Of a DNA stretch of 64,000 bases, positions 12,200 to 24,731 are shown piece after piece (position 1 is the first letter of the stretch; every line of letters begins with the position of its first letter). The stretch comes from Strongylocentrotus purpuratus (Eukaryota > Echinodermata > Echinoidea > Camarodonta > Strongylocentrotidae). The stretch is from the NCBI RefSeq assembly GCF_000002235.5, contig NW_022145613.1, forward strand, positions 1,816,001 through 1,880,000. The letters run 5' to 3'. Below the pieces are notes generated by a model that saw nothing but the letters and a program-made list of their open reading frames with translations, did not search any database and had not been told where the DNA came from. Both the position numbers and the translations under genes were made by a program.

Positions 12200-12441
12200 A
12201 ATTTTCTTGATATCCCTCTTTTCTAAATATTGTAGTATTTTTATGTTTTGTAATGGATTGGCACACCATCAGGCTCCGATTATATGACAATGCTTCTTGA
12301 TGAATTACTTACCCTAACGCTTAAAAGCAATTATTTCATTTTGATAACCTTATTATTTGTGACATATTTTGTAATCGGTCTATCAAGTAAAATTGCAAAT
12401 AAATTCTTAACTTCATAAATAAATCAAATCAAATCAATCAG
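12200..12441 (+). mobile_element. LINE 3' end with AAATC repeats
   Basis: 3'-UTR-like sequence ends in AAATAAATCAAATCAAATCAATC (about 12415-12440), a pentamer tail like those of other LINE remains here. No RT coding sequence is left. Confidence 0.45.
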
Positions 12442-12724
12442 GTCACATCTGTCTCAAGACCTTTGCGTAGTTGGATTGTCAACAATATGGATGGGTCCAT
12501 GTCATGATCCTGAAAAATCGTGACTAACTTGAGTCCTGAATCACAATAGAGGTGAACTAAGCCTATTGGTTGGTTCATTCGATGCTAATGAACTACTTTA
12601 TTGTCTATACACCTCAAATTGTGCGTGTGTGAATCGTACAGTGCAATGAAAAGTGTAAACCTCTTTCACTCCGGGGGAAATACGTGAAAAGTAGGTTTCA
12701 ATACCGACGTACAAGTAAAGACTT

Positions 12725-12850
12725 ATTAGGGACTTTTAGATTTGCACGACGGAGAACATGGACTGCCCTTTTAAGGCACTGGCAGTGACGTCACATTGCC
12801 TTAAAAGGGCAGTCCACGTTCTCCATCGTGCAAATCTAAAAGTCCCTAAT
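12725..12850. mobile_element. 126-bp MITE-like hairpin
   Basis: Arms of about 54 bp beginning ATTAGGGACTTTTAGATTTG and ending with its complement fold back with only a few mismatches. The loop carries TGACGTCA (12786-12793). The size and near-perfect symmetry suit a miniature inverted-repeat element. I see no clear target duplication. Confidence 0.8.
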
Positions 12851-13180
12851 TTTGCGCGAGGTGTTGACCTCTGCCATGAAAGAAAATGTTTTATTCTCAT
12901 GTAAAATAATTATCCTCCGCCTTTTGGGGGCTTGGGGTAAGATTATCATTTCGAAATCTAAAATAAGAGACTTCTGCTGCAAGATAAATGCCGCTCAAAT
13001 CAGTTATTTCTGGATTTTAGTCACCCACGTAACTAAAAATAGCCCATGATGGGGATGATGTAGGTTTCCTGTGACAATTTGTGTTGTGAATAGAGAAGCT
13101 CAATTTTCAAAGCTATCATTTCATGAGCATGATACAAGTGATTTTAAATGTCTTCTCGTACTTTGACGCCATCTCTCTCC

Positions 13181-13231
<51 letters not shown>

Positions 13232-13876
13232 CCGCCTTTTAGTCTTTTATTTTGTCCTTGTAGATTAATCCAAATGACTTTACAAAGAACGCTTACAAAT
13301 TTAATTCTTGAATTGTTAATCATCTGTATAAAATTATATGGGATTACGGTTACATTATCTTCGTAATGCCTTGCGGAATACATACTTCATGTGCTACATT
13401 GCCTATACCTTCAAGTTGACAAAATACCTTCAAATAACGAAGGAAGTAATTCCAATGCGAAGTATTCTAAGCAACAAAGTTGGTGCCGTTTAGTTATCTT
13501 CATCATCATTCACCTGTTTTGCCTCAGGTGTTATCATACCATCTTCTTAAAGACGTCAGCATTTCCTGGAATGAAAAAGTACTTTATTTCAGTAATCTCC
13601 GGCAGATTCCTTGCCAGTAGATTGATATTTATTTCAGTTGTTTCGATGAGATCAAGAATTAGAAGAAAACTGCCCGCAGGATTATAGTAATACCCGCGCA
13701 TCAATGATTGTTCGATAGGGCTGCTCCTACTATCAGTTTGTAGACATTCTTCGAGAATATTGATTATAATATCTAAATAAAGATGTAATCATGTGCCTCT
13801 TTTGATATTTTTCTTGAAGTAAGTGCTGAATTAAAAACCGAAGTATAAAGCTAAAGTGTTTTCCACGGTATTAAGT
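12851..13876. other. No gene recognised; (CT)n at 13187-13227
   Basis: The only feature is a pure CT run of about 40 bases. The R/E-rich minus frame over it is an artefact. Confidence 0.6.
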
Positions 13877-14040
13877 TAATATCAATTTCAATTTCAATTA
13901 TTTATGTTTCCAACAAAACATTACAAATCAATTATAAACATTTACAACCATTTAGGAATACATATTGGAAACAGAGAAGTCCACTAAAAAGCAATGCTTG
14001 TATGATTGTGGACCCCTCAAATGATACTTAGGAATAATGA
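13877..14040 (-). mobile_element. LINE 3' end, minus strand
   Basis: A tail of repeated ATTGAA units (complement of 13880-13900) precedes, in plus coordinates, a stem GTCCAC / GTGGAC (13979-13984 and 14008-14013). The stem encloses TAAAAAGCAATGCTTGTAT, the same loop as in the LINE at 11.5 kb. No coding part was recognised. Confidence 0.6.
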
Positions 14041-15894
14041 GTAATTAAATTAACAAGTCCGTATCTACAGAAGAAACTACAGAAAAGGAGAAAATAGGGG
14101 ATGCCAAAAGAGTAGACAATGCCAAAGAAGAAGTGAGAGATCGGGGGTACGGAAAATAATTCAAAATGATGAGCTGCATTTGGGGTTGAGGAGAAGATGA
14201 GGAAAGAGAAATGCGCATTTGAAAGGAGATGAGCATGAGAAGGCACAATATAATATATCAAATTTCTTTATCAAGTTATGTTTGAGGGACTATGCAATTA
14301 GTTTCTGGGGGGAGGACTTACTTATACAGGCATCGCCCTTTGTTGGACGTGCCGCTGACGTCATAAGGTTTTTCTGTACGTACTATCTGTACTTTAATTA
14401 GGAAGAATTTACTACGTGTGTGGTGTGTTTTCTTTAACATTGAAATAAGATTAGATATGGTAATTAAATACTGTAAATTATTTCTGGTTAAGGTCCCGAG
14501 TTGTTATAATAATACTAATATCGCAATAGAGGGTGTTGCAACCCGGTAGGAAAGGCCCGACCGAATGCTAATTGTAGTGACGTCACCTCAGTCACACGAC
14601 TGGCCACTGACCGATACGATAGCTGATTTGGCTTATTCTCCGCCTGGAAAACTTAAAATATCACATAATTTTAAGTATCTCGTTTCTATAACCATTTCCA
14701 TCAACTGTCTAAAGAAAATCGGCATTTCCGATCTAATCCTATTGTAATTTCTTTTAAAGTAACACTCGTAATCGGGTCGCACGTTATCAAAAGGTAATTA
14801 TCAGTGCTAATGATAGCGAAAATAGAAAATCTTATAATCATGACGTAAACACTGAACACTACTACAAATAGGTTATCGTCTGTCGATTTTCACATTGTAA
14901 AGTAACTGAGTAATGGAGAAAGAAAGAATTTTAAAAGTCTAGCCGTCTAGCTAATCAGTCCGATAGTACATGTAGTAGCATGTGGTCTCATTGCGAGGTG
15001 TTTATCGTGCTTTTCAGCACTATTTCATTAGCATGTTTACATTAGTTGATCTAAACAACCCATGCACTCCCGACCGGTCTTACAATTCACCTTTACGCCA
15101 GTTCCTCTCAAATTCAATTCCAATACCGGGACTACAAACTGGCTCCATGTGCACAATTCCCCTTTCCAACAATGCACAATCATCCCAATCCATCTCTCTA
15201 TACCATTTGTGAAAGCATGATTTATTTGTATGGTACCTTGGGCTAACAATTTTTCTTTCTTCCAAATTACTGCATCAAAAGACCTCTTTTTACTAGCTGT
15301 TCATAAAATGTAGCTATTTGGACTTTCAACCAAAATGAGATATTTACATAAACAAAAATACATAAAGACATATTCATACACGAAATAACGAAGTTCAGAT
15401 AATATGCCGCGAAACCGCTTCTTTATTTTAAGTTCCAATGACGGCGATGGAATTCACAATTCACCTCACAATATTCTTTCTTCGTAAAAGATAAAGGTTC
15501 AATCTTGAAAGAAAAAACATCTTTCAATTTTACTGTTAAAATCATATAAAATTTTGTCCATTATTATTCCCTCTTTTTGTGTGAGATTTACCTGATTCTC
15601 TAAATTATGCTTACTTTTATAATAGTTGGGGATCGCAAGCATATATTTGCACTGAAATCAATATTATCAATGTAATATTCACTCTAATCTTAGGTTGATC
15701 TTGCCATTCATTGAATACTTTAATTATTGCATTTAGGGCACTATACCAGCAAAACAAGTATTTTTGATATTTGTATTTGGTAATTTTAGACACGGTTAAT
15801 TTATAAGTGTTACCCTTTCAATTATTTTAAATGCCAATAATCATGATGTCATATGTACATGTACTTGAACTTTTAACAGTACAGTATTTTGTAA
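14041..15894. other. No gene recognised; two TGACGTCA sites
   Basis: TGACGTCA lies at 14356-14363 and 14578-14585. Overlapping frames on both strands around 15.0-15.26 kb lack motifs and splice borders. Confidence 0.5.
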
Positions 15895-16015
15895 ATGCTC
15901 GAAATTTACGTTTTGTATGTCAAGACAATATAAACCTGCTCAATTCAGCCTTTGGCTTCGATGCATTGTACTTTAATAAAGGCAGTTAATGGATTGAATC
16001 GAATTGAATTCAATT
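15895..16015 (+). mobile_element. LINE 3' end, plus strand
   Basis: It ends in GGATTGAATCGAATTGAATT (about 15991-16010) after a CAGCCTTTGGCTTCG mini-stem and AATAAAG. The layout matches the 7.6-7.9 kb LINE end. Confidence 0.5.
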
Positions 16016-16836
16016 GGTTTTATCTTAATGTCATCTAAATAATTTGTAGACCTACTTCACTTTACTTGTCAAATGGACACAGAGCTGCCAACAATGTAAT
16101 TGTTCGATATGGCAAATGCCACTCATCATACAATTTTGTTTTTAATCTGATGCTTTGTTTGTACACTACATGACACATTCAATTTTAGAAGCAAAGTATG
16201 CTGAATTTATTCTTTACCCCGTTCTGTCTATCTCCTATATATACACCCTTGCCAATCACACGTGAAATCAATCCGCGAAACCAGTTGTCAAAAAGCCTTC
16301 ACGCTCAAATTCTATTACCACGCGTTGAGGAAGAAGTCAGATTGTGTTAATTCCGTTTATATGGTGGATCCAATTTGGCAGACGTTTAGATTTCATACTG
16401 TGGGGAGTTTCTCTGTTGGTGACGTGTCAGGACGATAATATTATGTTTTGGTTATTGTGGAGTTTTGTGTCAGTCTAGATTAGAATCTAATGGGTTTGTG
16501 ATTATCGTATTTCCCAAAAAGGTCATGTTTCTGACTTTGAAAGAAGGACGTTGAATCAGGTAGGGAAAGTGGTGGCATAAAAGAAAATAAAAGAAGACAA
16601 GAAAACAAAATGGTGGAGCAGGTAGCGTATACTGGGCGGAGAGCCGAGTTCTTGATAACGTTAATTAATTGTATATAAGGCCGTTGCTATTTTGACGATA
16701 ATTTTTTTTCTTTCTGTACAGGTCGTATTTTGGAAATATACTTTTCTGCTCTACCTTTCTCTTGCTTGTCTACTCAAGCAATCTCTTTTAAAAGAAGAAA
16801 AAAGTAAGAAGGAAATTGGTTGTGGTGGTGGTATAA
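16016..16836. other. No gene recognised
   Basis: No supported feature. TTTTCTTTCTGTACAG at about 16707-16722 resembles a splice acceptor, but the frame after it is the triplet tract. Confidence 0.45.
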
Positions 16837-17061
16837 GAAGTATTAGTAGTATTAGCAATAGTATCAGCAGCAGCAGTAGCAAAAGCAGTACCAGCAGTAG
16901 CAGTAGTAGCAGCAGTAGTAGTAGTAGTAGTAGTAGTAATAGTAGCAGTAGTGTTCGTGGTATTGGTGGTGGAAGTGGTAGTAGTAGTAGTGGTGGTGGT
17001 GGTGGTAGAAGAAGTATTAGTAGTAATAGTAGAGTAGTAGAAGTAGTAGTAGCAGCAGCAA

Positions 17062-17103
<42 letters not shown>

Positions 17104-17119
17104 AAGAAGAAGACGAAGA

Positions 17120-17151
<32 letters not shown>

Positions 17152-17253
17152 AAGAAGAAAAAATAGTAGTAGTAGTAGTAGTAATATTTGTAGTAGTAGT
17201 AGTAGTAGTACTACTACTTTTAGTAGTAGCAGTAGCAGTAGTAATAGTAGTAA

Positions 17254-17285
<32 letters not shown>

Positions 17286-17358
17286 ATATTTGTAGTAGTA
17301 GTAGTAGTACTACTACTACTTTTAGTAGTAGCAGTAGCAGTAGTAATAGTAGTAATAA

Positions 17359-17420
<62 letters not shown>

Positions 17421-17435
17421 TAAGTAGTAGTAGTA
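16837..17435. repeat. AGT/AGC/GAA triplet domain with 102-bp duplication
   Basis: About 600 bases consist almost entirely of AGT/GTA with AGC, AAT and GAA interruptions. Inside it a TAATATTTGTAGTAGTAG block recurs at 17182 and 17284, together with its flanks (ACTACTACTTTTAGTAGTAG and AGCAGTAGCAGTAG). This gives a higher-order repeat of 102 bp. The 243-residue serine-then-valine frame is a repeat artefact. Confidence 0.95.
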
Positions 17436-18300
17436 ATTATTGCTGAAGATATCCAAACAACTTTTCAATAGAGAGTATGTTCACATCTTCTAAAGATGAC
17501 CATTTACAAAGTTGTAAGGTACAGTCTTTGAAATAAAATGTATGTCCGGGGTCTATGCTCACGAAATGAACGAACACACAACCTGGGATCTTTAGCTGAC
17601 AACTGCGAAGTGTCTAAGGTCGAACTTGAATCTGAACTTGAAATTATAAACCCCAGTCACATTGGCAGTTTATTGGTCGAACCACAATCATGTGATGTTG
17701 TGTTTTTACATCTCATCTTCTCTTTACGGAAGAATAAATACCTGGCTTAGGTCTCGATTCGCACGAAGAAGCCAAAGGGAATTCTGAACATTAATCCTTT
17801 TCAAACCCTTGGTTTGCTGAAAAAAATACAACAGTGTGACAGATAATTTTAACACGAATTTCCACGATTCTTTCTAGATATTCTCAGCAGACCCGACTTG
17901 CTACGGGTTGTCGTGCGAGTTAACTCTTCACACAACACTTATTACTACTCGCATATAAAACTCTTTTCTCCCTTGATTTAACGGGAATCGCCCAGACTAT
18001 TTGGCCAACGTTTACGTGAGTTTACGTGATTTTTGTTTAAACAATCTAATGCGATATTTCGAATAAACCAGGAATAAATCTCGACAAATTGCTCGAGCAG
18101 TTCCGAGTACTAAAGTAAATGCTACTGCCAGGGAGGTTTGCACACACATATTCATATAGCCTGTGGACATGCGAACCACTCAGGTATATCAGGGAGCGAA
18201 AATATTCTGTGGTCTTTAAATTTGCTGAAGATTTGATAATGCAACCGTTGTAGGTGTTTTTAGCTCTTTCTGTTCTAGACAATGTCTATATCAGATAGTA
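17436..18300. other. No gene recognised
   Basis: Ordinary sequence without motifs that I can assign. Confidence 0.5.
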
Positions 18301-18385
18301 TATTTTGGTTTATTTACATTTTGCATCCTTGAGATGTTCTCAAGGATATAAATCTCATTCTAAACTGACTAAATAAAGTTGAATT
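18301..18385 (+). other. Stem-loop followed by AATAAA
   Basis: A perfect 9-bp stem ATCCTTGAG / CTCAAGGAT with a 5-base loop (18325-18347) precedes AATAAAGTTGAATTTCG. It resembles the 3' ends of the LINE remains, but it could be the 3' end of some other transcript. Confidence 0.4.
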
Positions 18386-18557
18386 TCGTCATCAACATTT
18401 CTTTCCTTCTTCAACGGATTATTGGGATGCGCGATGACATCTATTCGATTTCAAAATCTCTTTTTGATTCCCTGTATCATTATAACTATGATAAGTGAGA
18501 AATAGATATCTGCTTGATACAAACTCTACCGAATGACGGAAAACAACAGAGTTGGAG

Positions 18558-18670
18558 AGGTAGGAAGAGAAAGAGAGAGAAAGAGATAGAGAGAGGGATA
18601 AAGAGAGAGAGAAAGAGAGAGAGAGAAGTATATAGAAATATATATAGAGAGAGAGAGACAGAGAGAGTAA
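18558..18670. repeat. (GA)n tract
   Basis: Interrupted GA/AGAGAT repeats. The frames on both strands across this tract are artefacts. Confidence 0.9.
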
Positions 18671-20389
18671 AAAAGGGGGAGACGCGTGCAACAAAGTATT
18701 ATATTCGATACATTTTGTACTAAAGAAATTACTATTGAAAATAATTCTTACTTTTCGACCACTAACAGCTAAGAACAAAATGTGCAAATTAATTTTATTT
18801 TCAACTAACCTTGAGGTAAAGGATTGATTGGGGCCAAATGGTGCAGCAAGGTCTCGAAAACAAGTTCTTCTTGAAGAGCCCCATGGGCAATTTAGAATTT
18901 GTTGAGAAGTCCCCCGAGAAAGACAATCGAAAAGATTCGGAATAAGAGAGAGCTGAATGATAATACCTCGATAATTGAAGTAAAGCCCCATCAGGCTACC
19001 TCATCTTGACTTGAAAACATTAAGAATCAGCCAGTCGAACAAAGTATTCCATTAAATCATTAAAGCTGATATAGTGCTAACTCTCTTAGGGTTAGGGTAG
19101 ATCTTAAGTTACGAGGGCAGACGCTGAATGACTATTAAGTATACGGTCTTGTCATGCCGATATAATCTCTGCTCCTTTTGGGAGTTCGATTTATCGCATT
19201 TACAGACGCCAATAAGAAAATGGAATTATTAAGGGACGCTTCTTGTACCTTGGCAGCTTCCAGAAACTATTAAACTAACTCCACCACTGCCTTATGGCGC
19301 TTCATCATCGCTTGAAATGGATTGTAGATAGTGCGGCATTGAAGACAAAAAATCCAGTAGCATAAAGTATGATTCCGGTGATGAACGACATAATAACTCT
19401 TGTTCATTGACAGCTGATTGTTAGGTTTCGATGCTATAAAATAATTTGTGTTCATTTCTTTGAATCTATTTATGATGTGTTTTTTTCTTCTCTTGATGGA
19501 ACTTGGGCGATTGTATTTTGAGAGTGTTTACCCTTTTTGGTAGACACACGATCAAAATAAAAGTAATTTTGTTTCTTGTAATGCCCTTGACCACGGTGAC
19601 GTCACATCCACCGCGGGTGTCTGAATGCCAAGTATGAAAACACTTCCTACCAGCGCCATCTTCACAACACCACTACGTCATCATTTCTGATGACATTTAT
19701 CAAAAAAGCGGGAGGGAGGGCGTTACGACTGCAAGGAGAGGTCGATAAGGCCAAAGACTTTCCTCTTCTCAGGTTCAGATAGGGAACATTTTTTCAGAGA
19801 ACATGTACTTGATGATTATGTTTTAAGGAATCTGTTGCATCAAATATGACATTGACTGCGATGCAATGACAACAAAGATTACGACAACTATTCAAATGAT
19901 ATAAAAAGATTTTGGATTGCGATAAAGAGATTTTTAATACACAAGTGTTTATTTTTTCTGCGGTTGATGACGTCACACTTGGGTCATGACTGCTCTCGTT
20001 ACCTCCGTTTCAAACCAGAGGGGGTCGCAGTCAACTTTGAGGCATCTTTTATTACCAACCTTTCCCGATGAGGGTAGTAAAAGTGACTCCTTTTAAAGCC
20101 CCAGTGACGTCACCACTTGGATTTACGTTATGTTGTTACTTTGAAGGTTTCATCGTATGTTTGGACGCATATAGGTACATTTTCTTAGCCCCTACCTACC
20201 TATTTATTAATCGAATGCATTGCTTTGGTTTCATAACATTCATATTCATGTTGCATTGCTCCTTTTCTTTCATAAGAAGAAAGCTACAGAATTGTACACA
20301 CTTCTTCCATAATGAAGTCTCTATGCAATGGCCAAGTGAAGCATAGATGAATTGAACAATGATAATGAGCTTACCTTGTCCAACGTAAT

Positions 20390-20429
<40 letters not shown>

Positions 20430-21540
20430 GCTTTTGTATGGCGCCATAAATCTGTTTCAAAAAACATTCAAAGGCCCTTGCACCCTTCCCCCACCACATC
20501 CCTCCTAAACACACATACGCACTCGCCTATCCAATGATTATGCAAGCAACCAAATTTGAAGATGTACATATTCTGAAACCCTATACATTAACTAAACTCA
20601 CACTGTCACTGATTGGTAATCTTTACTTTAGCTGCAACTGCAAAGCTGACCCGGTGATTACATCCCCAAGCTCTTTGTATCCCGTGGCTCTGCGAGGAGC
20701 TTCGGCCTTCTCCATCCCTAGGCTATGACGTGGCAAGAGCTTCTTACAGTCAAACCATTACGTAATCATGGAACTCACGAAGACGATTCGCTGAACGCCC
20801 ACTAATAACGGGATCCTGGAAGGTGGGAAACCATTACGCCCAGGGAGAAATACAAATGGAACTGTCGAAAGTCAAATATATTATTCTCGAATCTCGATGG
20901 TGAAATGGGCGCCACGCGAATTCAAAGGGGATGAAAATGATACTGAAAAATAAAGTGTTTTGACGAGAAAAAATACGCAAGAGAAGTACTTGGAAGAAGC
21001 CACTTGACGGCGTGTCAAGGACGATGGTGATGATTTGTTATTGTTAGAGGGGGTATTTGAACCTCATTATGACGTCACTTGTTTTTTAAATCATGACGCG
21101 GTGACAAATGATTTAATCTCACCGGAACATTAAGTTTATGATTGATTTCCTCAAGTCTAACTGTGATTTTTTTTGTACTGAAATATTGACAACAAAGACA
21201 AGGGTGGCAATGATGATGATAATGACGATGATGAGATTAAAAAATACATATCCTGCACTTAATACCGTCGGTTATTTCATTTGAAAGATAGATTTAATTG
21301 TGAAAGAATTTGATCTCTTTACCTTCTTTCATATTCTGATGTCTCTGTTGTCCAAGTCCGTGGACATTGCTAACCATGGTGGTCGACAAGTTTAAACCCA
21401 GAGAATAAGTCTAGAACAGAAATCTTGTTGTACATTTTTGAAATTGTTTGGTATCGAAACAAACTCTTCTCCGAAAGGAATATGACAAATAGATTAAACA
21501 AAAAATATGCAAAGTATTATATTCCTTTTTTTAAGGTATG
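18671..21540. other. No gene recognised; TGACGTCA cluster and GAT run
   Basis: Perfect TGACGTCA palindromes lie at 19597, 19968, 20105 and 21070. A GAT microsatellite of about 11 units lies at 20391-20425. GGGTTAGGG near 19090 is only two telomere-like units. No exon is supported. Confidence 0.5.
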
Positions 21541-21546
21541 GGCAAT

Positions 21547-21790
21547 GGTGTCGTGGTCTAATAAATACGTCACCGGACTGTGGATCACATGGTTCAAGTC
21601 CCACCGCGGCGGTAATGTCCTTAGGCAATACATTGATCTGCATTTGCCACTCTCCACCTCGGTGTAGTGAATGGGTGCCTGCCTTAGGGCACATGGGCTA
21701 AGGCTAAGTTACTATGATGCTCCTTTGTAGGCGCCTTCAGCATCCCCTAGGTCGGTACGTGCGCGATGTTAATGTAGCTATTATACTTGA
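21547..21790 (+). mobile_element. tRNA-derived SINE, partial
   Basis: The head GTGTCGTGGTCTAATAAATA, then CACCGGACTGTGGATCAC, and a perfect B box GGTTCAAGTCC (21591-21601) match the SINE at 40.9 kb almost base for base. So does the following ATTGATCTGCATTTGCCACT body. The A box is weakened. The 3' part diverges, so this copy is old or truncated. Confidence 0.8.
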
Positions 21791-22876
21791 TTTGTTAATA
21801 TTATCCACAAGCATTGGGGTAAAACCTTGGAGACGACACTATCCTCAAGGGAGGGGGGGGGGGGCACTGGTATTATTCGATAAATAAAGAATTTACAACA
21901 TATATCAGGAGGGGTGTGTGGGGTATCCTGTTATCTGCTTTCCTTGTTCTTTCCCCTTCCCTAATTTTGTCTTAATTCTCAATTATTATTTTTCTCCATT
22001 CGATGAGGGGAGAGGGTGCCCCCTAGCTAATAAAATATCTTCAAATAAATAGTTATGTTATCATATTTAGAAGGAAAGTTTTAGGAATGGGTACTCTCTC
22101 AAAGATCTCAAAAATGAGAGGTTTAAATCACTGCAGATATTACTGTGCTGTTAAAATGATTTTAAAGCAAGCGCTCTTGAACAACCCTTCTAGTCGCAAT
22201 AATCTAATTTCAACTCATTAATTGAAGAAATAACAAAGATTTAATATCGAAATGAAATGCCCTCCGACTTTTATAAAGCATTTATTTTAATCTACAAGCA
22301 TATTGGCATGGCAAACTTCAAGCTCTCACGAAAGTTTTTACAGTGTTTCGAAGCAATTTCAAATATGAATTTAGTGATAATATTGTTTTAATCAAAATGG
22401 AATAAAAGATATTGCATTGAATTTAATTTTTCAGAAACAACAAAAACATCAACAATAGCAACAACAGCAACCACCACCTCACAAACTTCAGCGATTTATG
22501 TGCACCATGTTGCTATCGTTTTCCAAACATCATTTATGAACAACTGGAAGGTTTTATGCAAAGACGACGAATGCGTCCTGCGAGTGAAAAGAAATGTGAA
22601 TTGACTGGAGAAGGTACGACGATAGTATAGGATAAAGCTTTCAAGCTTGTCCGTGGGTGAATTTCGCGCGCATCATCGTTCGACCAATCTGAGCACGGCA
22701 TCTATGCTCAACTTGGAATAAAATGAATAATTAGTGCCTGTGAGCTGATCAGCCGCTAAAGGCACAGAACACTAATTTCCACGTCACAATCTACGTATTG
22801 ACGGTTTTTGGTTTTTCTCGTCACAGTTTTAGCTTATTCAATAAGCCTCACTTCCAGTTAAACCATTTTGAAATTG
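21791..22876. other. No gene recognised; poly-G at 21851-21862
   Basis: No supported gene. A poly-G run and AT-rich sequence are all I see. Confidence 0.5.
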
Positions 22877-23165
22877 TCATCCGGGAGCTCGTTCACGTAA
22901 AGCCAGTAAATTAACAGCCGAAACGCACTCCTTGAAAAGCGGAGGAGTAAAGACACCTTGAGGTCTATAAATCTGGCCGTCAAACGCCCCAACTCGACCA
23001 AACACGTCCCGATAGCATAAGTGGCAATATATAGCGGACAAGCGGTCTGTAAATTTGATCATCATCGTTTTCAATCTCCGTTTCGTTGACATTTCCATCA
23101 CGTGGATCGTGTATGGGAAGACGGTACTTCTGAAAGATATTCACTGAACTGGAGATACATTCCAT
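22877..23165 (-). other. Two overlapping frames with a repeated QIYRP motif
   Basis: The minus frame from 23165 reads ENDDDQIYRPLVRY, and the frame from 23101 reads AFDGQIYRPQGVFTPP. They are in different phases. The two QIYRP stretches differ mainly at third codon positions (CAA/CAG, TAC/TAT, CCG/CCT), which hints at protein-level constraint. No splice borders link them. It may be an exon remnant or chance, and I assign no function. Confidence 0.2.
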
Positions 23166-23169
23166 GGCT

Positions 23170-24675
23170 AGAGAAGTCGGGCTTTCTTAGGGAGTGAGTT
23201 TAGAAGAAGAAAGAGAAGAAGGTGGAAGAAAGTTTGCTCTCTCCTTTTCCTGGTGGAGCAGCAGAACTTGAGAGGTAGTTTTTGGTGCCAAGTCCCTTTT
23301 AAACGTGGTATAAGGGAGTTTACGTTACAGGTGTACAGCCGACCATCTATAATCAACCGAATAAGGTAAAAGTCATTACCAATCAATTCAGTAACATGGA
23401 AAATCATCTCGTTTGCTGTATTCTCAAGATTATGATTGTTGATTAATGAGCTCTGATCTCCATGCACTGTTACATCAAAATGTCGCCAATCTTATGTCAT
23501 TCGATGTTAAATTGGCTGTGAAGATATGTCTGTATATCTTACTCGACCACTATTTCTCGTTACTGTTGCATTATTACATTTGACTAATCGTAAAATTGAA
23601 ATGTAATTAGATTCAGAAGGGATTTAAAGACTCTCGTCGTCTTAGTCACTGTCGTGTAGTGCGGATAAAGTTGAATTCTTAACCAGTTCATAACCCCGCA
23701 CATGGAAAAATTGAATAAAGACAAAAAGGAAAGCAAGAAAGAGAGAGAGAGAGAGAGAGAGTGGGTATTGAAAAAAGTTAAGGGAGAATAGAAAATGAAG
23801 AAATCGTATCAATGAGCGTGTTTGTTGACCACCTATGGCATAAACCTTATTATTATTTTTATCTATTTAAAGGCAACTACTTAAAACCTTATTGTTTGTT
23901 TAGATAAGCTCACATACAACATTATCTCTACTTAGTTACAATTAAATATTCTTTCGTCACAAATAATTTTATTTGATATTGGAAATATACTATTGGCAAA
24001 AATATGATATTATTATATTATCGTTATTTAAAAAAAATATATTATTGTTATTTATTTATTTTGTTGTTGTTTTTTGGGGGGTGGTCTTTTGGGGGACAGA
24101 TATGCTAATCGACGACATTTTTATCCGAATTACTCCGACTATTATTAAATTTGTACAGGCTTTGGTCGACTTATTGAACAAACAATGGATTAACGTGGTT
24201 GAATTTGGTCACACTACACAGTGTACAAGTGCCATGCACTGTAAAAAATGTGACAGTCTGGGGCTTTGATCCATGCAAGTAAAGAGTTGAAGCCTTTGTC
24301 ATTTTAGTGTTTCTGAGTTCAAATGCTGCTTTTTGAAATCCACCTTTTAGAGATCATAAGTAACTGAACGCGGACTGTCTATATTTGTTTGCACTATTGA
24401 AACGTTTAGTCGAAAGTGAGTTTTGTTTCATTATTTATTGTAATGTAATAATACCTGCATCATTTGTCTTTGGTTTGATTTTGACTTTCTTTTTTAAATA
24501 CACCTTGAGAAATGATTAGTTTTGAGCGACTAGTATTTCTTCTTTTATCAAATGAATGGATGATATAGATGAGGAAAGAAATGTGAATGCGTTGTTTTTT
24601 GCGTATTCTGTTTGTTTATAGAGCCTTGCACACTACAAAGTATTTAAACGTTAATGTACATTTCATTTTTTTTCT
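23170..24675. other. No gene recognised; (GA)n at 23737-23761
   Basis: A short GA run and AT-rich sequence. The 99-residue minus frame at 23168-23467 has no recognisable motif. Confidence 0.5.
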
Positions 24676-24731
24676 GTTAATTCACATTGTGAAGGGCTTA
24701 GCCAACAACGCCCTTCACAATGCGAATTAAC
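24676..24731. repeat. Hairpin with 21-bp arms
   Basis: Arms GTTAATTCACATTGTGAAGGG (24676-24696) and its complement (24711-24731) pair at 20 of 21 positions around a 14-base loop. It could be a small MITE or a structured RNA end. There is no nearby coding frame. Confidence 0.75.

Noticed and set aside
16692-17423. 243-residue open frame, poly-Ser then poly-Val
   Set aside because: It is the translation of an AGT/AGC triplet microsatellite. Composition and frame are set by the repeat.
18419-18991. 190-residue minus frame
   Set aside because: It contains the complement of a GA tract. The flanks have no motif or splice support.
19087-19100. Interstitial telomere repeat
   Set aside because: Only two TTAGGG units, as expected by chance.
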